A DNA stretch of 64,000 nt, from the NCBI GenBank assembly GCA_012295275.1, contig CM022665.1, positions 11,433,976 through 11,497,975 on the forward strand, written 5' to 3'. Positions 11,633-24,700 of the stretch are shown one piece after another (positions within the stretch are counted from its first letter, which is position 1; every line of letters begins with the position of its first letter). Source of the stretch: Chrysomallon squamiferum. Its lineage: Eukaryota; Mollusca; Gastropoda; Neomphalida; Peltospiridae. The notes under the pieces were generated by a model, which had not been told where the DNA came from, ran no database searches, and saw nothing but the letters and a program-made list of their open reading frames with translations. The position numbers and the translations under genes were made by a program.

Positions 11633-11949
11633 CTGTTTGTTGCTTATATTTTACATACCAGCTTATATTAGTCTTTTTATGGCAGATCTGTACAGTATAA
11701 GAAATCAGGGGCATGAGATGAAATGATGTGTGAATTATTAAATTTGAAATATCAAAACCATGTTCTGTTTGTTTTTTGTTTTTTTTTGTATTTTCTTCTT
11801 TATTACGGCATGCCAGTAGTGCTCTAGTTTTCACAGGTGGAACTACAAAGGAAACGAAACATTTATATCTTAAGTGTTCTTTGCGATTTTGATTAAATTA
11901 AATTTTACCTGTTCTTTGCCAAGCAGATTTGAAAGTATATCTCGCATAT
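10128..11949. other. Intergenic sequence with simple repeats
   Basis: No gene seen. It contains (AAT)n at about 10325-10390, an (AAT)n/(ATT)n inverted block with ACT triplets at 10862-10978, and a compound repeat at 11241-11420. A T32-like run lies near 11600-11632. The 143-residue minus ORF at 11403-11834 is Lys/Asn-rich, spans the T run and has no domain. Confidence 0.65.
11241..11420 (+). repeat. Compound triplet/tetranucleotide repeat, unit about 60 bases
   Basis: Three copies of a unit made of (TTTA)n, (TTA)n, ACTACTACTAC and CTTTATTAAT. It has higher-order periodicity built from simple repeats. Confidence 0.8.
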
Positions 11950-11952
11950 TTT

Positions 11953-12421
11953 TGTTTGATTGTTTTGTTTGTTTATGCAACGCCAACTTTGACGATTATG
12001 AAATATAACAGTAATATAAAATGAGGGTGCATGAAAGAGGGGCTATAAGTATAATATTTGTTTTCGTGACGTCGTTTGATTTTTTCTTTTTTTTTCTTTA
12101 TGCAATGCCAAACTTTGATCATTACAAAATATAACAGTAATATAAAATGTCCGTAAGATGCATGAAAGCTGCAAAAAAAAAAAAATAATAATAATAATAA
12201 TAAATTTTAAAAAAATTAAAAAATCGTGACGTCATTTCGTACAAGGAAAAGTTAAAGAATCACGACAGACTGAGGATACGACAATTCTGCTATTATTAAA
12301 TTTTCTTTCAATATTCATGCTTTTTCGCTTCTTTTCTTTCTTCCTGTTTCATTACTTTTTTTTTTTTTTTTTCCTTCTTGCTTTCTTCTTACATAACTAT
12401 GTACAAAATGATGTCACGAAA
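11953..12421. repeat. Tandem duplication with CRE-like palindromes
   Basis: Two copies of a block of about 130-150 bases share TTTATGCAA[CT]GCCAA, ATATAACAGTAATATAAAATG and GCATGAAAG. Copy one ends with CGTGACGTCG (12066 onward); copy two ends with the perfect CRE palindrome TGACGTCA at 12227-12234. A third, inverted relative of the CRE end (TGTACAAAATGATGTCACG) lies near 12400-12418, facing TGACGTCATTTCGTACA. The unit could be part of a mobile element or a local duplication. Confidence 0.65.
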
Positions 12422-12622
12422 AGAAAAAATAGCTGTTTAAGCGCGTCGCCTCGGGCTCGTTATTTTATTGCCTTTTATTATTATATGATCCCTGTTAAGA
12501 AATAAATAAAACAATAATATATATGCATTTAGGCTATTTTGTTCATACCACTGATGGTACACAGACTTCAGTGAATCAACACGATTTTGTTTGTTTATTG
12601 TTGTATCATCATTATAATTTTA

Positions 12623-12626
<4 letters not shown>

Positions 12627-12680
<54 letters not shown>
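12627..12680 (+). repeat. (ATT)n microsatellite
   Basis: About 18 consecutive ATT units. Confidence 0.95.
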
Positions 12681-12681
<1 letters not shown>

Positions 12682-13560
12682 TGTAATTCGATTAGAATAA
12701 CGACTATCTAAAAATAATAAAAATAATAATAATAATAATAAATAAATAATTTAAAAAAATGATTATATTTTTAATTCTTTTATTTGTTCAGACTATACAT
12801 GAGAGTTATAAAAATATATATTAATAAAATAATAGGATACAAAAGAAAAAAGCTGTTAATACAAGTCCAATAATATGACAGCATGTACGAGTACTAAAAT
12901 ACACATAAACACTGACACACACACAAAAAACAACAACATAAAACAAAATAAAATAAAATAAAAAATAAAACTTACGAACGGACTGGGTTGGTCTTTTTTC
13001 TATTGCCTAATTTATCGTGCAAAAAGCTTATTTTTGAATAACATTAATTTGAATTATGCTTGCATTTGTATCGACATGTTCTTCAAAGACCATGCAAGGT
13101 AATTACATACAAAGAAGAAACAGAATTAAACGAAACAGAAATTTGATTATAATATTACATAATATTTCACCTTATGTCGTCTCCGTGTTTCATCTGGTTG
13201 TATAATCTAAATATAATTCAATATTCTGTATAACCTAATCTAAATATAATTCGAAGTTCTGTAAAATGTATAAATAATTTCAGTGTAAACTGTTGAGTGA
13301 GTCAGCATTTTCGGTAGCATAATTAATTTAACAGAGAAATCCCCAGTTGATTCAGGTGATTTTTGTATGTAATGTTTAGTGTGGGTGGACAGTCAAATAA
13401 TACATTTCACTTCTTTGAGAATTATTAATTCAGTAAATACCCCAAAAGGTCGAAACGCCCTTGTAGCGAAAAAAACGTCTTTTTATTTACCTTTTTGTTT
13501 AGAAACGAAAGGAACTTACTAAATAAAGACACATGCATCTGTGAAGTTGTAAGAGTAACA

Positions 13561-13562
<2 letters not shown>

Positions 13563-13601
<39 letters not shown>
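13563..13601 (+). repeat. (AT)n microsatellite
   Basis: About 19 AT units followed by a short TGTG segment. Confidence 0.95.
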
Positions 13602-13604
<3 letters not shown>

Positions 13605-13746
13605 GGTGTGTATGCGTGTGTACGCTTGAACAGATATCTGATGGAAAGATGATAATTATTTACAAAAACTCGATATCACAACAACAACGACGATAACAAA
13701 ATAATAATTCAAATAATAACAATAATAATAGTATTTGTTTAAAATT

Positions 13747-13855
13747 ATATTATTACATTACATTACATTACATTACATTACATTATATTATATTATATTA
13801 TATTATATTATATTACATTACATTACATTACGGTATACTATATTACATTACATTA
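13747..13855 (+). repeat. (ATTAC/ATTAT)n pentanucleotide microsatellite
   Basis: About 20 five-base units in a pattern of ATTAC block, ATTAT block, then ATTAC again. This suggests single C/T variants spread by slippage or conversion. Confidence 0.95.
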
Positions 13856-16800
13856 TAAAATACATGTATACAAAATGTAACAAAACCGGACTAAGAAGGT
13901 GTAAAACTTGTCTTGTCATTAACTAATAATCTAATACAGTTAACACTATTTTGATCATACGACCAAATCTCGTGGACTAATTATCATGATTGACAACATC
14001 TTAATTACAAAAATTACCTTGCAATATATATATATATATATATATTATTATATGAAAACTACGCGTTTGAAATTGCGTATTAAGGTCAAGATTCGTATAC
14101 ATATGACTAACGGGCTATGAATTTATTGCCTAAAAGTAAACATGCAAGTTCTGAAAATAGTCACTGTTTGACGTGGTAAACCCGCAGACAGTTATTACGT
14201 GCCTTGGTATCTTTTTGTATTTATTCGCTCTGTTCCAGTTTTCCGGGTGCTATGTCAAACACAAAGCTTTAGCTGTTAGTGAGAGGATTGTGAGCTAAAC
14301 TGAGTGGGAAGGGAATATTATTTAATTTATCTAATCGAGATATACACGTGGGCATATCTCGCATACGAACTGTATAAATGTATCTAATAATATGTACTCA
14401 CATATACAGGTATCTCTTACAGGCAAGATACATTAAATTTATTCTAAGTTTTAAGGAAATTAAAAATAGAAGGCTTTATTTTTTTTTGTATTATTTATTT
14501 ATTATTATTATTATTATAATATATATTTTTTTAAATTATTTATTATTATTATAATTTTTTTTTTTTTTTTTTTTTTTTAAAGTTTAATTGATAATAATGA
14601 ACTCATAATAACAATAAAAAAATAAAACGTAAGAAAGCCGTCAAAAAACAGACAGCTAATTTATTTAATTCGTTACTGTTTACTTTTCATGGAACATTAA
14701 CAAAAAGTCGGCTAATTCGATGCTGACTCTCGAGTAATCAGGGTGATCAGCGGCTTGTTGATGAGAACTACACACGCTACAACCAAATAAAAATTCCAAA
14801 TGGCTATTCTAATGGGCATAGCCTGTGCTGTAGTGATCATGTAAAAATCTACTTTACATTTCTTTATGACGCGATAGAGCAGACCGTGAGAACAACAGTA
14901 TTTTCCATTTGGGCTTTTTTTTTTTTTTTTTTTTTTTTTACAGACGGACAGAAAAGGGCTTCAGCTTGGTCTGCGAAAACATTCTCTGAATTAGATGAAC
15001 AATGTGAAAATACGGAGGTCATTTAACACATAAAAATATTCCACTTTAGAGATAACAGATCAGTAGAAAAAGCCTACCAGCTGTCGATCCAAATATAATT
15101 ATACTGAAGTTTATTAACTAAATATGAGGACATGTGCAAATAAATATGACTAAGCCGTAAGTAAAACTATGGACCATGAAAACATTCACTGTTCGTTAAA
15201 CATGTTATATCCTTCCCATGACTCACTTATTCACAGAGTGATCTGGTTTGCATATCTCAGTTATCTAAACTAATATGCTACAAAAAGTTTTGGGTTTTTG
15301 GTCATCCAGGTAGAAAAGTGAAAGAACGCAAACTAGCCTACAATGGAATGATGTTGGCAACTAGTTAAAAATAAAATCAATGTATACAGACAGACAACTA
15401 ATTCATTTGAGTGTTCAAAAAAGAAAACCATTTTGGTTCCTGTCTGTCATATAAAAATCTTTCAGAGCTTATCAAACCTTAATTCAGTTTACAAGAAAAC
15501 TCGTTTGGGTTATATAACAACAACAACAACAACAACAACAACATTAACGACTACGATAACCACAACAACAATAGTAATAAGAAGAATAACAACAATAGTG
15601 ACAGTGATATCCACGCTGGATCAGTAAATGAGGCTACGCTACTATAGTCAACTGATAAATGTAACTCAGTATTAGGATCGATCCTCCTCAGCGCTGTACA
15701 GTGTTCTAATATTCTCAGTGAAATGAAAGGTACATATAAATGATCATTAAGAGTAACCATGCAGTGGAGACAGCATGATTCTTTTCTCGTTTCATCGGTG
15801 AACAAATAACGTACAGTCAGCATGCATCAACTCGTAATATTAACACGTAAAACATTTATTGATCCAGACCTAAATATATTTCAAGAAGAATCCACATTAG
15901 TTATTATTGTTATTATTGTAGTTGTAGTTGTTGCTGTTGCTGTTGGTGATGCTGTTGCTGATGCTGCTGCTGCTGCCGTCGTCATCGTTGTTTCTGGAGG
16001 GTCAATGTCATTGCTACAGTTGATTTAATTGTCATCATTGATGTTATTGTTATTATTATTATTATTATCATATGCTAATAACGAATAATTATTATTAATA
16101 TTCCTTGGTGTGTATTGACATTCATACCAACGAACCGGTAGATCACAAATCTACTGGTTATCTGCATTCCCATGGGATTAATCTTTCTTTTGGCATCTTT
16201 CCAATTCTACTAAGCTGCATGCCAGTACGCTGTGCTTTAACTTTAAATTAATTATGATCACGAAAATCATTCATGTAGCGTCAAGCTCCTTTAACTTTGC
16301 CTCTGCCAAAAAGCACACCACGCAAACAGATTCAGCATGATATCAGATTAAGGGACCTGGTAGATTACCGCGTCAGTTAAGACGACATTTGTCATGACCC
16401 CATAAAAAAGAAACAGTAGCGAGTGTTTTATTTTTTGTAGATACAGCTAATGGTGTTAAGGAACAGATTATTGAAAAATGGGGTTCAGATAAGGTTTAAA
16501 GAGTTCGTTATATATATATGTCTTTCTAGGTAACAAGGGGGTAAAAAAAATGAAAGAAAAGAAAAGAAGAAGAAAAATGTATGCAGGCTACATCACTATT
16601 ATCAATGTTTTTAAAGGGTGGGTTTTTATACCAAAATTGATGACACTGATTATGCGTTACATTGAATATTACGACAGTTTAAATACAGTTCATACAGCTG
16701 TCGTTGTTTTATATCTCCACTCGAATGAGTCATAAAATCCATTCAAAATATTTTACCTGTCAGCTATTTTCCTTTATCACTAGCAATAACCACAGCTAAA

Positions 16801-17299
16801 TTTGTTTACTGATGTAGTTAAATGACATTAACTCAACTGTAGAATGAATAAAAAAATGAATGTTGGCTTAATAATGCCTAAATATATTTTTGAACTGATA
16901 ACATTTATTTATTTATTTATTTATTTATTTTGTTTTGTTTATTAAAGTGTCATATTATACATTTGTTTCAATTTTATTCTTCTTTTTATTTATATATTTT
17001 ATTATTTATTTATTTACTAATTTTTATTTTTATTTATTTTTATTTTTATTACTGTTATTGTTGTTGTTGTTATTGTCTTCATTTTGATAGAATGATGAAG
17101 GTACATAGGGATATATGCGGATTTTTATATAAAAGGATGGCATGTACGAGGAAGCTTGCTACCGAAACGTCACACCCTACTTTTTTTTTTTTTTTTTTGC
17201 AGCAATTAGCTATTTCAATGCACCTTCCCTAAAACAGTACAAAACACACAAAGGCATTTGGTAATAAATCAATCGTGGTTTAACTTAAATTGCCTAAAG

Positions 17300-17356
17300 G
17301 GCGGACTGTGTGGAATCGATCCTTCGCTCTAGCGCTGAACTACAGTTCCTTCCCCA
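17300..17356 (-). mobile_element. tRNA-derived SINE-like fragment
   Basis: On the minus strand a tRNA-like A box (TAGTTCAGCGCTAGAGCG, plus coordinates 17325-17342) is followed after only two bases by a B box (GGATCGATTCC, 17312-17322). Both internal pol III promoter boxes are recognisable, but the anticodon-arm spacing is gone. It is therefore a decayed SINE or tRNA pseudogene rather than a working tRNA. Confidence 0.5.
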
Positions 17357-18063
17357 ATAGATTCTAAAGATTAAGGCTATAATTTTATTATTTATTATTA
17401 CGTTAAAGGGTTTTTGTTTTCTCACTTCATAAAGACTGGTTATATTCACTTACTTGTCATTTCCACCTCTGCTTAAATACAAAGGACTAAACTTACATCG
17501 TATCACGGTTAATCGGCAGTTAACTCGATTATTATGTAATAATCACAGCCAGAATGTTCTGGAACATTGTCAAAAACTGGTTTGTACCATTCCGTATGAT
17601 CCTGCCTTAAAAACAACAAAAAACAACAACAACAGCAGCAACATAGTCACTAGTTTAATTTCTCATCTTAAAAATATGTTATCTTGTATCTGAATATATG
17701 TTTTATTGTTGAAAATTGCAGTAAAAAGCAAACAGACATCTTTTCTATCATATACATATATACTTTACAAATGACGTTTACTATTAAAATATGGGGCGAC
17801 AAAGAATATATTTCAAGGGACATTACTCTGTTATATACATTTATATATTTTGAGTATTTGCATTAATTCCCTTGGTATGTAGAGTTTTTGCATGAATACA
17901 CGTTAATAAAGTCCGTTTTGTTATTTACTTAGACTTACTTAAAGACTGTACATAGCGTCGTAAATTAGGCTGTATGAATAGACTAAATATGAAAATGAAA
18001 TTGTTTTTGTTGTTGCTTTTGCTCTCGAGATTTGTTTAATGCTGTTTATGAGGATTACATCGA

Positions 18064-18118
18064 CCTGCACTGCCGGTGATTCGAACTCCGCTACATTCGA
18101 ATCGTGATTTACCACTTT
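18064..18118 (-). mobile_element. tRNA-derived SINE-like fragment
   Basis: On the minus strand an A-box-like AGTGGTAAATCAC (18104-18116) precedes a B box GAGTTCGAATC (18078-18088), about 15 bases apart, again shorter than in a real tRNA. The flanks do not form an acceptor stem. Confidence 0.5.
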
Positions 18119-18779
18119 TGTTTGAACCAGTTTTTAAAAAATAATTTCTGGTATAAAAAAAAATGTATCTAACAGTAACTGCTGCATAATATGTAATATA
18201 AGTTCATATTTGTGTCACTCCAGCTTTATTATTTATTTAATATGCTTTCTATATGTTTTAAATATTCCGGTGTGATATATAAATTTGTATGTTTAATAAA
18301 ATTATATATTTTAAATTTGCTAAAAAGTTTATCGCAAGTTTGACAGTCACAAATGTTATTAAATTTTGGTGATTATTTTCTTGGCGATAGAAATTTATTT
18401 ATTTATTATATATATTAGTAGTAGCAGTAGTAGTAGTAGTCGATTTTTAAAATTATTAGTAGTAGTAGTATTTTTTACTGTTATTTTTATTTATTTATTT
18501 ATTTTATACGGAAGAAATAAAATAACATAAAAATTAAGCAATGCTAATTAATATACAAATTTTTTTTTTTTTTTTTTTTTACTCAACCACGCCCAGGGGC
18601 TGTAAAATCCAGAACAATGAAGTGATTTAAATAAATAAATCCCAAACACTGAACCAGTATTTTACTTTCCCAGTGCATATACATTTCTTATATGTATTTT
18701 AACGCAAGTACATATGAGCACTTAAATATTTTATGGTTACTGATTTCCCCGCACACCAATGACATTCCCTAAATCGAAA

Positions 18780-18930
18780 AGCTTCTTAACTGCTTGGCCT
18801 TATTTTTAACACACGTGCTTTTGTTTGGGAACTCTTCAATAAAGGAGAGGCGTTATTCGTTCGAGTAAAGCGCGGCAAGTGTTGTGACAACAAATGGGGG
18901 AAATGTTGGTGAAGGTGATGCAGTTGTGAA
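18780..18930 (+). promoter_or_regulatory. Likely promoter and 5' UTR of the WDCP gene
   Basis: Just before the start ATG the sequence changes from AT-rich to a short segment containing several CpGs (about 18850-18882, including TTCGTTCGAG and GCGCGGC). It is followed by G-rich leader sequence. No TATA box is obvious. The start context GTGAAATGG (A at -3, G at +4) is favourable. Confidence 0.4.
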
Positions 18931-18985
18931 ATGGATTTAGGAACCACCACATTGAGAGGAAGTGGAACCAACTTGTTACAGAATG
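18931..18985 (+). CDS. WDCP exon 1 (start codon)
   Basis: A 55-base coding exon for 18 residues plus one base, ending AATG|GTAAC. The split Gly/Ala codon is completed by CC at 24331. Chosen because it restores the family's N terminus (Met-Asp-Leu-Gly, then Gly-x-Asn-Leu-Leu) in phase with exon 2. Intron 1 is 5.3 kb. Confidence 0.85.
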
Positions 18986-19656
18986 GTAACATTTATATAT
19001 ATCTTACTTATTTATTGATTATCCTTTTAAAGGGGGGTTTGGAAACGGTTTTTCGTTGATTTATCTCATTCGACTCTGAGTCTGTAGTATTTCTCTTTTG
19101 ATTCCGCCGCAAAACAGATTCGAGAATGATCAACCATGTCACTGGTATCTCCTGCTGAAGCAGTGAAATAAAGTAATTCATTACAAAATTCGTCAGTTTT
19201 GTTGACAGATATTAGTTTTATGTCGTTAAAACATTACTTAGTACATTTTACAAGTTAAGTTTCATGGTCATATATTTATAATATAATATAATATTCATAT
19301 TAAGATATATTGTTTATACTTTCACTTTGAATACAAAACATTAAAAACAAAAATATTGTACTATCAGTATTACAACTTATGTAAAACAATACCAAACATA
19401 GTTATAGTTAACAGTAATATTAGACTGAGATTATGTGTATTTGATTCCAAAATAGACATATTTTAACCAAGTTTGATGTGACACAGACATTTTATTTCTC
19501 CAGCCAGTTTGCATAGTGCTCCAGTGTAAATAGCAGTATGTTTGTAAATCAAATAATGTCAGAATACAATTTTCTGATTTTTAAATTTAATTATCAGTCA
19601 TGTTACATGATCATCACGATGATGTAAATCACAGTGACAATGGAACAGCTTAAATA

Positions 19657-19689
<33 letters not shown>

Positions 19690-20959
19690 ATTATTATTTT
19701 ATTAACATTGTTTACGTTGTTTTTTTTTTTTTTTTTTTTGTATGAAATCTTAAGCTAGTGGATTTATGTATTTATGAAACATACATAGTATATGGTAAAA
19801 ATAAGCAGACTTTCATTTGTAGCAAACATTTATTTTAATTCTTGACAGAATAGTAAACCAAAATAATTTATTATACACTTAATTTTAAATAATATTAATA
19901 AAAATAATAATAATAAAAAAGATTTAAGGAAATCATTGAGAGTGAAAAAAACCTAAATAACAATATTGTCTTGCTTCCTTTTTCATTTTAAATATTGCAA
20001 AAATGATACATTCACTGATTCAGTGATTCACATTATAAATTCTCATGCTTCTTTATTATTATTACTTTCCCACAACAATTTTTCTGTTGACAAAATGATA
20101 AAAGAAACCAGGATGACAAATACACCTGGTATGTCATCATAACCAGGCATGCTTCATTAAACTGAGTTTACACAGTAAAATACTTGCCTGGGTCACTAGT
20201 TATGGGTCTGAACTGTAAGAGATAGTTCAGCTATTTTCAGTTAATGTGGCAGATTTGTCACTGCACTTACCAGAGTTTTTATCTTTCCACTTCAGCAAGC
20301 ATCTCTTCGTAGCAGTCTCATTAAAACAAGTAGCATGGCAAATACAGAACAGTAATGTTAACAGTACTGGGGTGGATTCATGTGAATTTGTTTACCTGTA
20401 TTTAATAATTTTTCCCAGGTGAATTATTCACAGTATGCTGGCTTGTATTAAAAATTAAATGTCTGTTCTTGTTAATTACAGTTATTATTTTTCTGCAGTC
20501 TAGTATTAAAAATAAAAGTCTACTCTTGTTAATTACATTTATTATTTTTCTAACAGTGTAGTATTAAAATAAACATGTACTTTTATTAATTGTATTTGTT
20601 ATATTTGTTGTCACTAATACTATTACAAATTCTACTCTAAATAATTATAGTTACTGTTTTTGTTACAGTGTAATAAAGAAAAAAATCTTTTTTATTCCCA
20701 CTTATTTATAGATTTTATTGGACAAAGTAACTAATTTTTCCAAGAAAGGAATCTTTTTGGAAAAATCATCAGGTCTTGAGCAATAGGTATATTTAGATAC
20801 GAAATCTTTTTCAGGACTTAAAATTAAATTGTGCAATAAATAAAAATATTCTATTTTATTTTTGGAAATAAAATTGCATCTGTTTGTCAATCTATCTACA
20901 TCTACATCTACATCTACATCTACATCTACATCTACATCTACATCTACATCTACATATAC

Positions 20960-21015
<56 letters not shown>

Positions 21016-21742
21016 CCCAAAATGAAGTATAATTTGGTGTATTTATAAAAATATGAAATAAATATGATAAGCAGAAATACTTATTCCCACATGGCCAAAA
21101 GAAATTTTACCATAAAATCAGAGTTGGTCAAAGTAATACATGGATCAAAAATCAAATGTTCAACTTTATTGACAACATTCTGACATCTGCTGCTGTGAGT
21201 ATCCTTTACTGCATATACACTTTTTGTATTTGGCTACGTGTTTTGCAGTGGTAACTTTTCTTTTGGCCATGGGTATATTACTGTATATGTATTAAAAAAG
21301 GATGCTTTTGTTGCTGAACAGTTTACAGATTGTAATCTGATACTGTGTTACACTGTGTGTGTTCATACAAACTAAGTGAAGCATATATTTAATTAATCAA
21401 CAGCTTGTTTGCTCTGAATCATATAAACATGAATATTTTACATATAATATACATATACATATATATATATATATTAAAAGGAATACTCAGACTAAATACG
21501 AGCAAAATAACAAAAAAGTGCAATTTTAAAATTTATAAAAAATCTACATGATTTTTTTTTTAATGTAGATATACATGTTTTGGCTAGTTCCACCCTATGA
21601 AACCAGTCTTTAGTGACATAACAGATATTTTCACCTTATATCTATAATAAAATAATAATTTTTAAATTAAAGCAAATAAAAACACTTCAGTACCACAAAA
21701 TAATAATAATGATAAACATACATACTAACATTCACGAAAGAA

Positions 21743-21782
<40 letters not shown>

Positions 21783-24700
21783 AAAATTATTATTATATAT
21801 ATATATGTAATTCTAATAGCCATAAAACTAGTATACTTCTTCAGCATTCAGTATTCATTATGACCAACAACTAAACAATTGTGCATCATCTAATTAAAAT
21901 TTCTAGTAATTCAACCATTATTTTATTGCATGGAAGAATGAAGGCTGCATGCAGAATTCATAAAATTCAACCACTTTTTTACCATTTTATTAATTAAATA
22001 TACCATTGTATGTCCTTATAATCAGCAGTAATGCATATTTAATGTTGTTCAATGATCAGCTTTTCATTTGCACCTGAACATTACTTTAATTTTCTGAGCA
22101 GACTCTTGTTTGATTTTCCAAATTCAGCTAAGTGAAATACAAAAACCTTTTAAAAGACAAACCAAAACTCTGTTGCAGTGACAACCTGTTGTTTTATCTC
22201 AAGTAAAAATGACAGACTGGTCGATGTTAACACAAAAATATTTTGGGAATTCTTTAAGAAATTCTTGTCGGATGTCAGGTCTTTACAAAGCTGGCAGTGG
22301 TGACCATATGTTGACAAGGTGTTAGGACAAAGAAACTCTTGGGACAATATATTACCTGAATACTGTTTTTATTTTTATTTTATAGGCATTAACCTGTTTT
22401 GTGTTCAGAAAACATAATATTTTGCAGGTTGACAAATATTTGTCTAGAAGTGTGTTTTTATAATAAACACATTAATCTTTGAAGTATGTATGTGTGTAAA
22501 CATAAATTATTATTTTATTGTATTGCTTGACAAATTCAGATTTGTACTCCACAAATTGGACTAACTGAGTTTTTTTTTTTTGTGGGTTTTATTTATTATT
22601 ATACAGTAATAAATAATAAAAATAATTTTTCCATTTAATATATTTGATAGAGGGTAAATATTTCAAGTTTGTTTAAGTATGTATACATACACTATATTAG
22701 TTATTGATCTGTGCAGCTCATTAAAAATCAACATATTTTAGCATGTATGATTATTAAAAATAAATATTCAATTCGGTTTGTATATATTACAAGCTTTATT
22801 AAGTGTTTCCTTTCCAAATGATACTAGACACGCAAATTTATTTAACCATCATGGATAATGGATTGTTTGCTCAATATACTGTTGCATTGCAGAACTGACT
22901 AATGTACATCAATGTCACTGGTATGTGCTTCCCTTTCTCTAGTAATTAATTAAAACTGTCATTGATGTGGCAGCAGCAGATTTGATGCCTGATACCATCA
23001 TTATGGAATGATAGGAACCATCATAAAAATAACAAAATGTTCTGATGTGAATAAATATGCCTATTTAAATTTTTTATTTAATATTTAATTTGTTTTTGTC
23101 ATTATTATTATTATTATTATTTATTATTATTATGTCATGAACACATTTGATGAATGATTATATTTAGCTACAAAATTAATATTGGTAATAAAAGTCTTCC
23201 AGTTACGTAACAAAATGCTCTTTATGATTCTAAATGAATTAGCTTTTAAATTTCGAGTGAAAGAAATGTGACTGGCTGTGTGCTTCTGCATCTAATGCAT
23301 TGTCCAGTTTAAACAGGTTTTCTGTATCATGTAATGGTTGATTTTTATCCCAGCATTTCTGTCTGATACTCTTGTTATAAGCAGCTTTCCATTTATTGTG
23401 GTCATTATGGTTCTACTTGATTGCTGACTTCTTCTTTGAATGTTCTTATTGATTTTAGCTTAGTTGGATACCAAACATGAAATGTTTGGAAGCTTACGAT
23501 GGTGACCGTTACTAAGATTGTAAATGTAGGGTAAATATGTACTAGCAATTGGAATTCAAAAATAAAAAAATAGAGAAACAATTAACAAAATGGTTGTATT
23601 TAATTTAATTTAAATTCTGAAACTGAAATAAATCTGTTTCAGAAATACTCAACATACTGACATAAATTGTACACTACAGTCACAATCTGAAAAAAACTAA
23701 ATTTGTTTTTACATGTTATCTAATTTTTTCTGCAGTATAAAATTATATAATTTATATAGTATTTCACAGAAATTTCTGTCTGTCTCTGTGTGTGTGTGTG
23801 TACATCTTTTTTAATTTCATAGTTTACACTTGTTGAATATTTCTCTGAATTGGATTGCAGTGAACAAATTTCTATTATTTGTCAAAAGATGTTTATGCTA
23901 CTGTAACTTCAAATGTAAATTCAGACATATCTGATACTGAACTGCAGACCTGGAACCTGCTATGCTTAAGACCAGTGCATAACCACAGAGCCACCAGCTA
24001 AGACTTCAGCCAGAGGGAAAATACATAAACATTTATTACTGACATTGACTGATACATTTAAAATATATTTAAATAATGTGAAAACTAATTTCTGAAAGTA
24101 ACCATAAAGACAGATACAATCAAATCTTCTGAAATAAATAAATTTGTGTTAAAAAGCAATAGTTGCCACACACATATGTCATCTTTTATAATAAATGTAT
24201 CATCTACCTTTTCTCTCTCATACACACAAACGTACACATTCACTTACTCTTATTTTCTTTTTTTTTTCTCTCTCTCTCTCTCTCTAATAGTTAAATGTTT
24301 GTTGTTTATGTATAAATTATGTATTTGCAGCCATCCATTCTCGACATGGGTTAGTGTGGACTGATGGAAAATCAATCTATCTGGCACCAGTAAGATTATA
24401 CAGTGATAAACTTGAACATGCAAAATCAAGCAAACTTGGAGAGTTTGAGTAAGTACATGTACTTTACAATTTACATCTGTGTGTATGTGATACAAATGTA
24501 TGTGTGTGTGTGTGTGTGTGTGTGTTGAAGCAGTTTGAGACCACTGTTCTGTGACAGTAATAATAATTTAAAAATATGTTTCTATTTTTTTGTATGTTTT
24601 AATTTTTTTAAATTTTTAATCTTAGTACCACTCAAAAAAAACCCCAAAAACAAAAACATTCCTGCACTGGACTATAATAAAATAACAGGTTTATTTATTT

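Larger units (their letters stand above)
12422..17298. other. Intergenic sequence, no gene seen
   Basis: Contains (ATT)n at 12627-12680, (AT)n at about 13563-13601, and a pentanucleotide block at 13747-13855. T runs occur near 14556-14578 and 14918-14939, with AAC triplets about 15518-15543. Parts of 14600-15400 and 16100-16740 are of more ordinary composition but have no long ORF, splice-bounded frame or recognisable domain. Confidence 0.6.
18986..24330 (+). other. WDCP intron 1
   Basis: No internal gene seen. Contents: (TA)n then long T runs near 19655-19739, a hexanucleotide (ATCTAC)n at about 20888-20952 running into TA/TG tracts to 21015, (GT)n near 21746-21780, ATT runs near 23101-23130, and a tRNA-like SINE fragment at 23940-24002. 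The segment 22905-23065 faintly resembles a SINE tail but is too decayed to call. Confidence 0.7.

Noticed and set aside
11403-11834. 143-residue minus-strand ORF
   Set aside because: Low-complexity Lys/Asn composition, crosses a long T run, no domain, no splice or start context support.
13441-13560. Penelope-like or hammerhead ribozyme relic suggested by GGTCGAAACGCC
   Set aside because: The GAAAC box is present but no CTGATGA core precedes it within range, and no stem could be drawn; the similar phrase at 17158-17172 also lacks it.
17300-17356. Functional tRNA gene
   Set aside because: A and B boxes are only two bases apart, leaving no anticodon arm, and there is no acceptor stem.
20888-20952. 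Possible telomere-like or CRISPR-like array
   Set aside because: The unit is ATCTAC with no unique spacers and is neither TTAGGG nor its complement; it is a plain hexanucleotide microsatellite.
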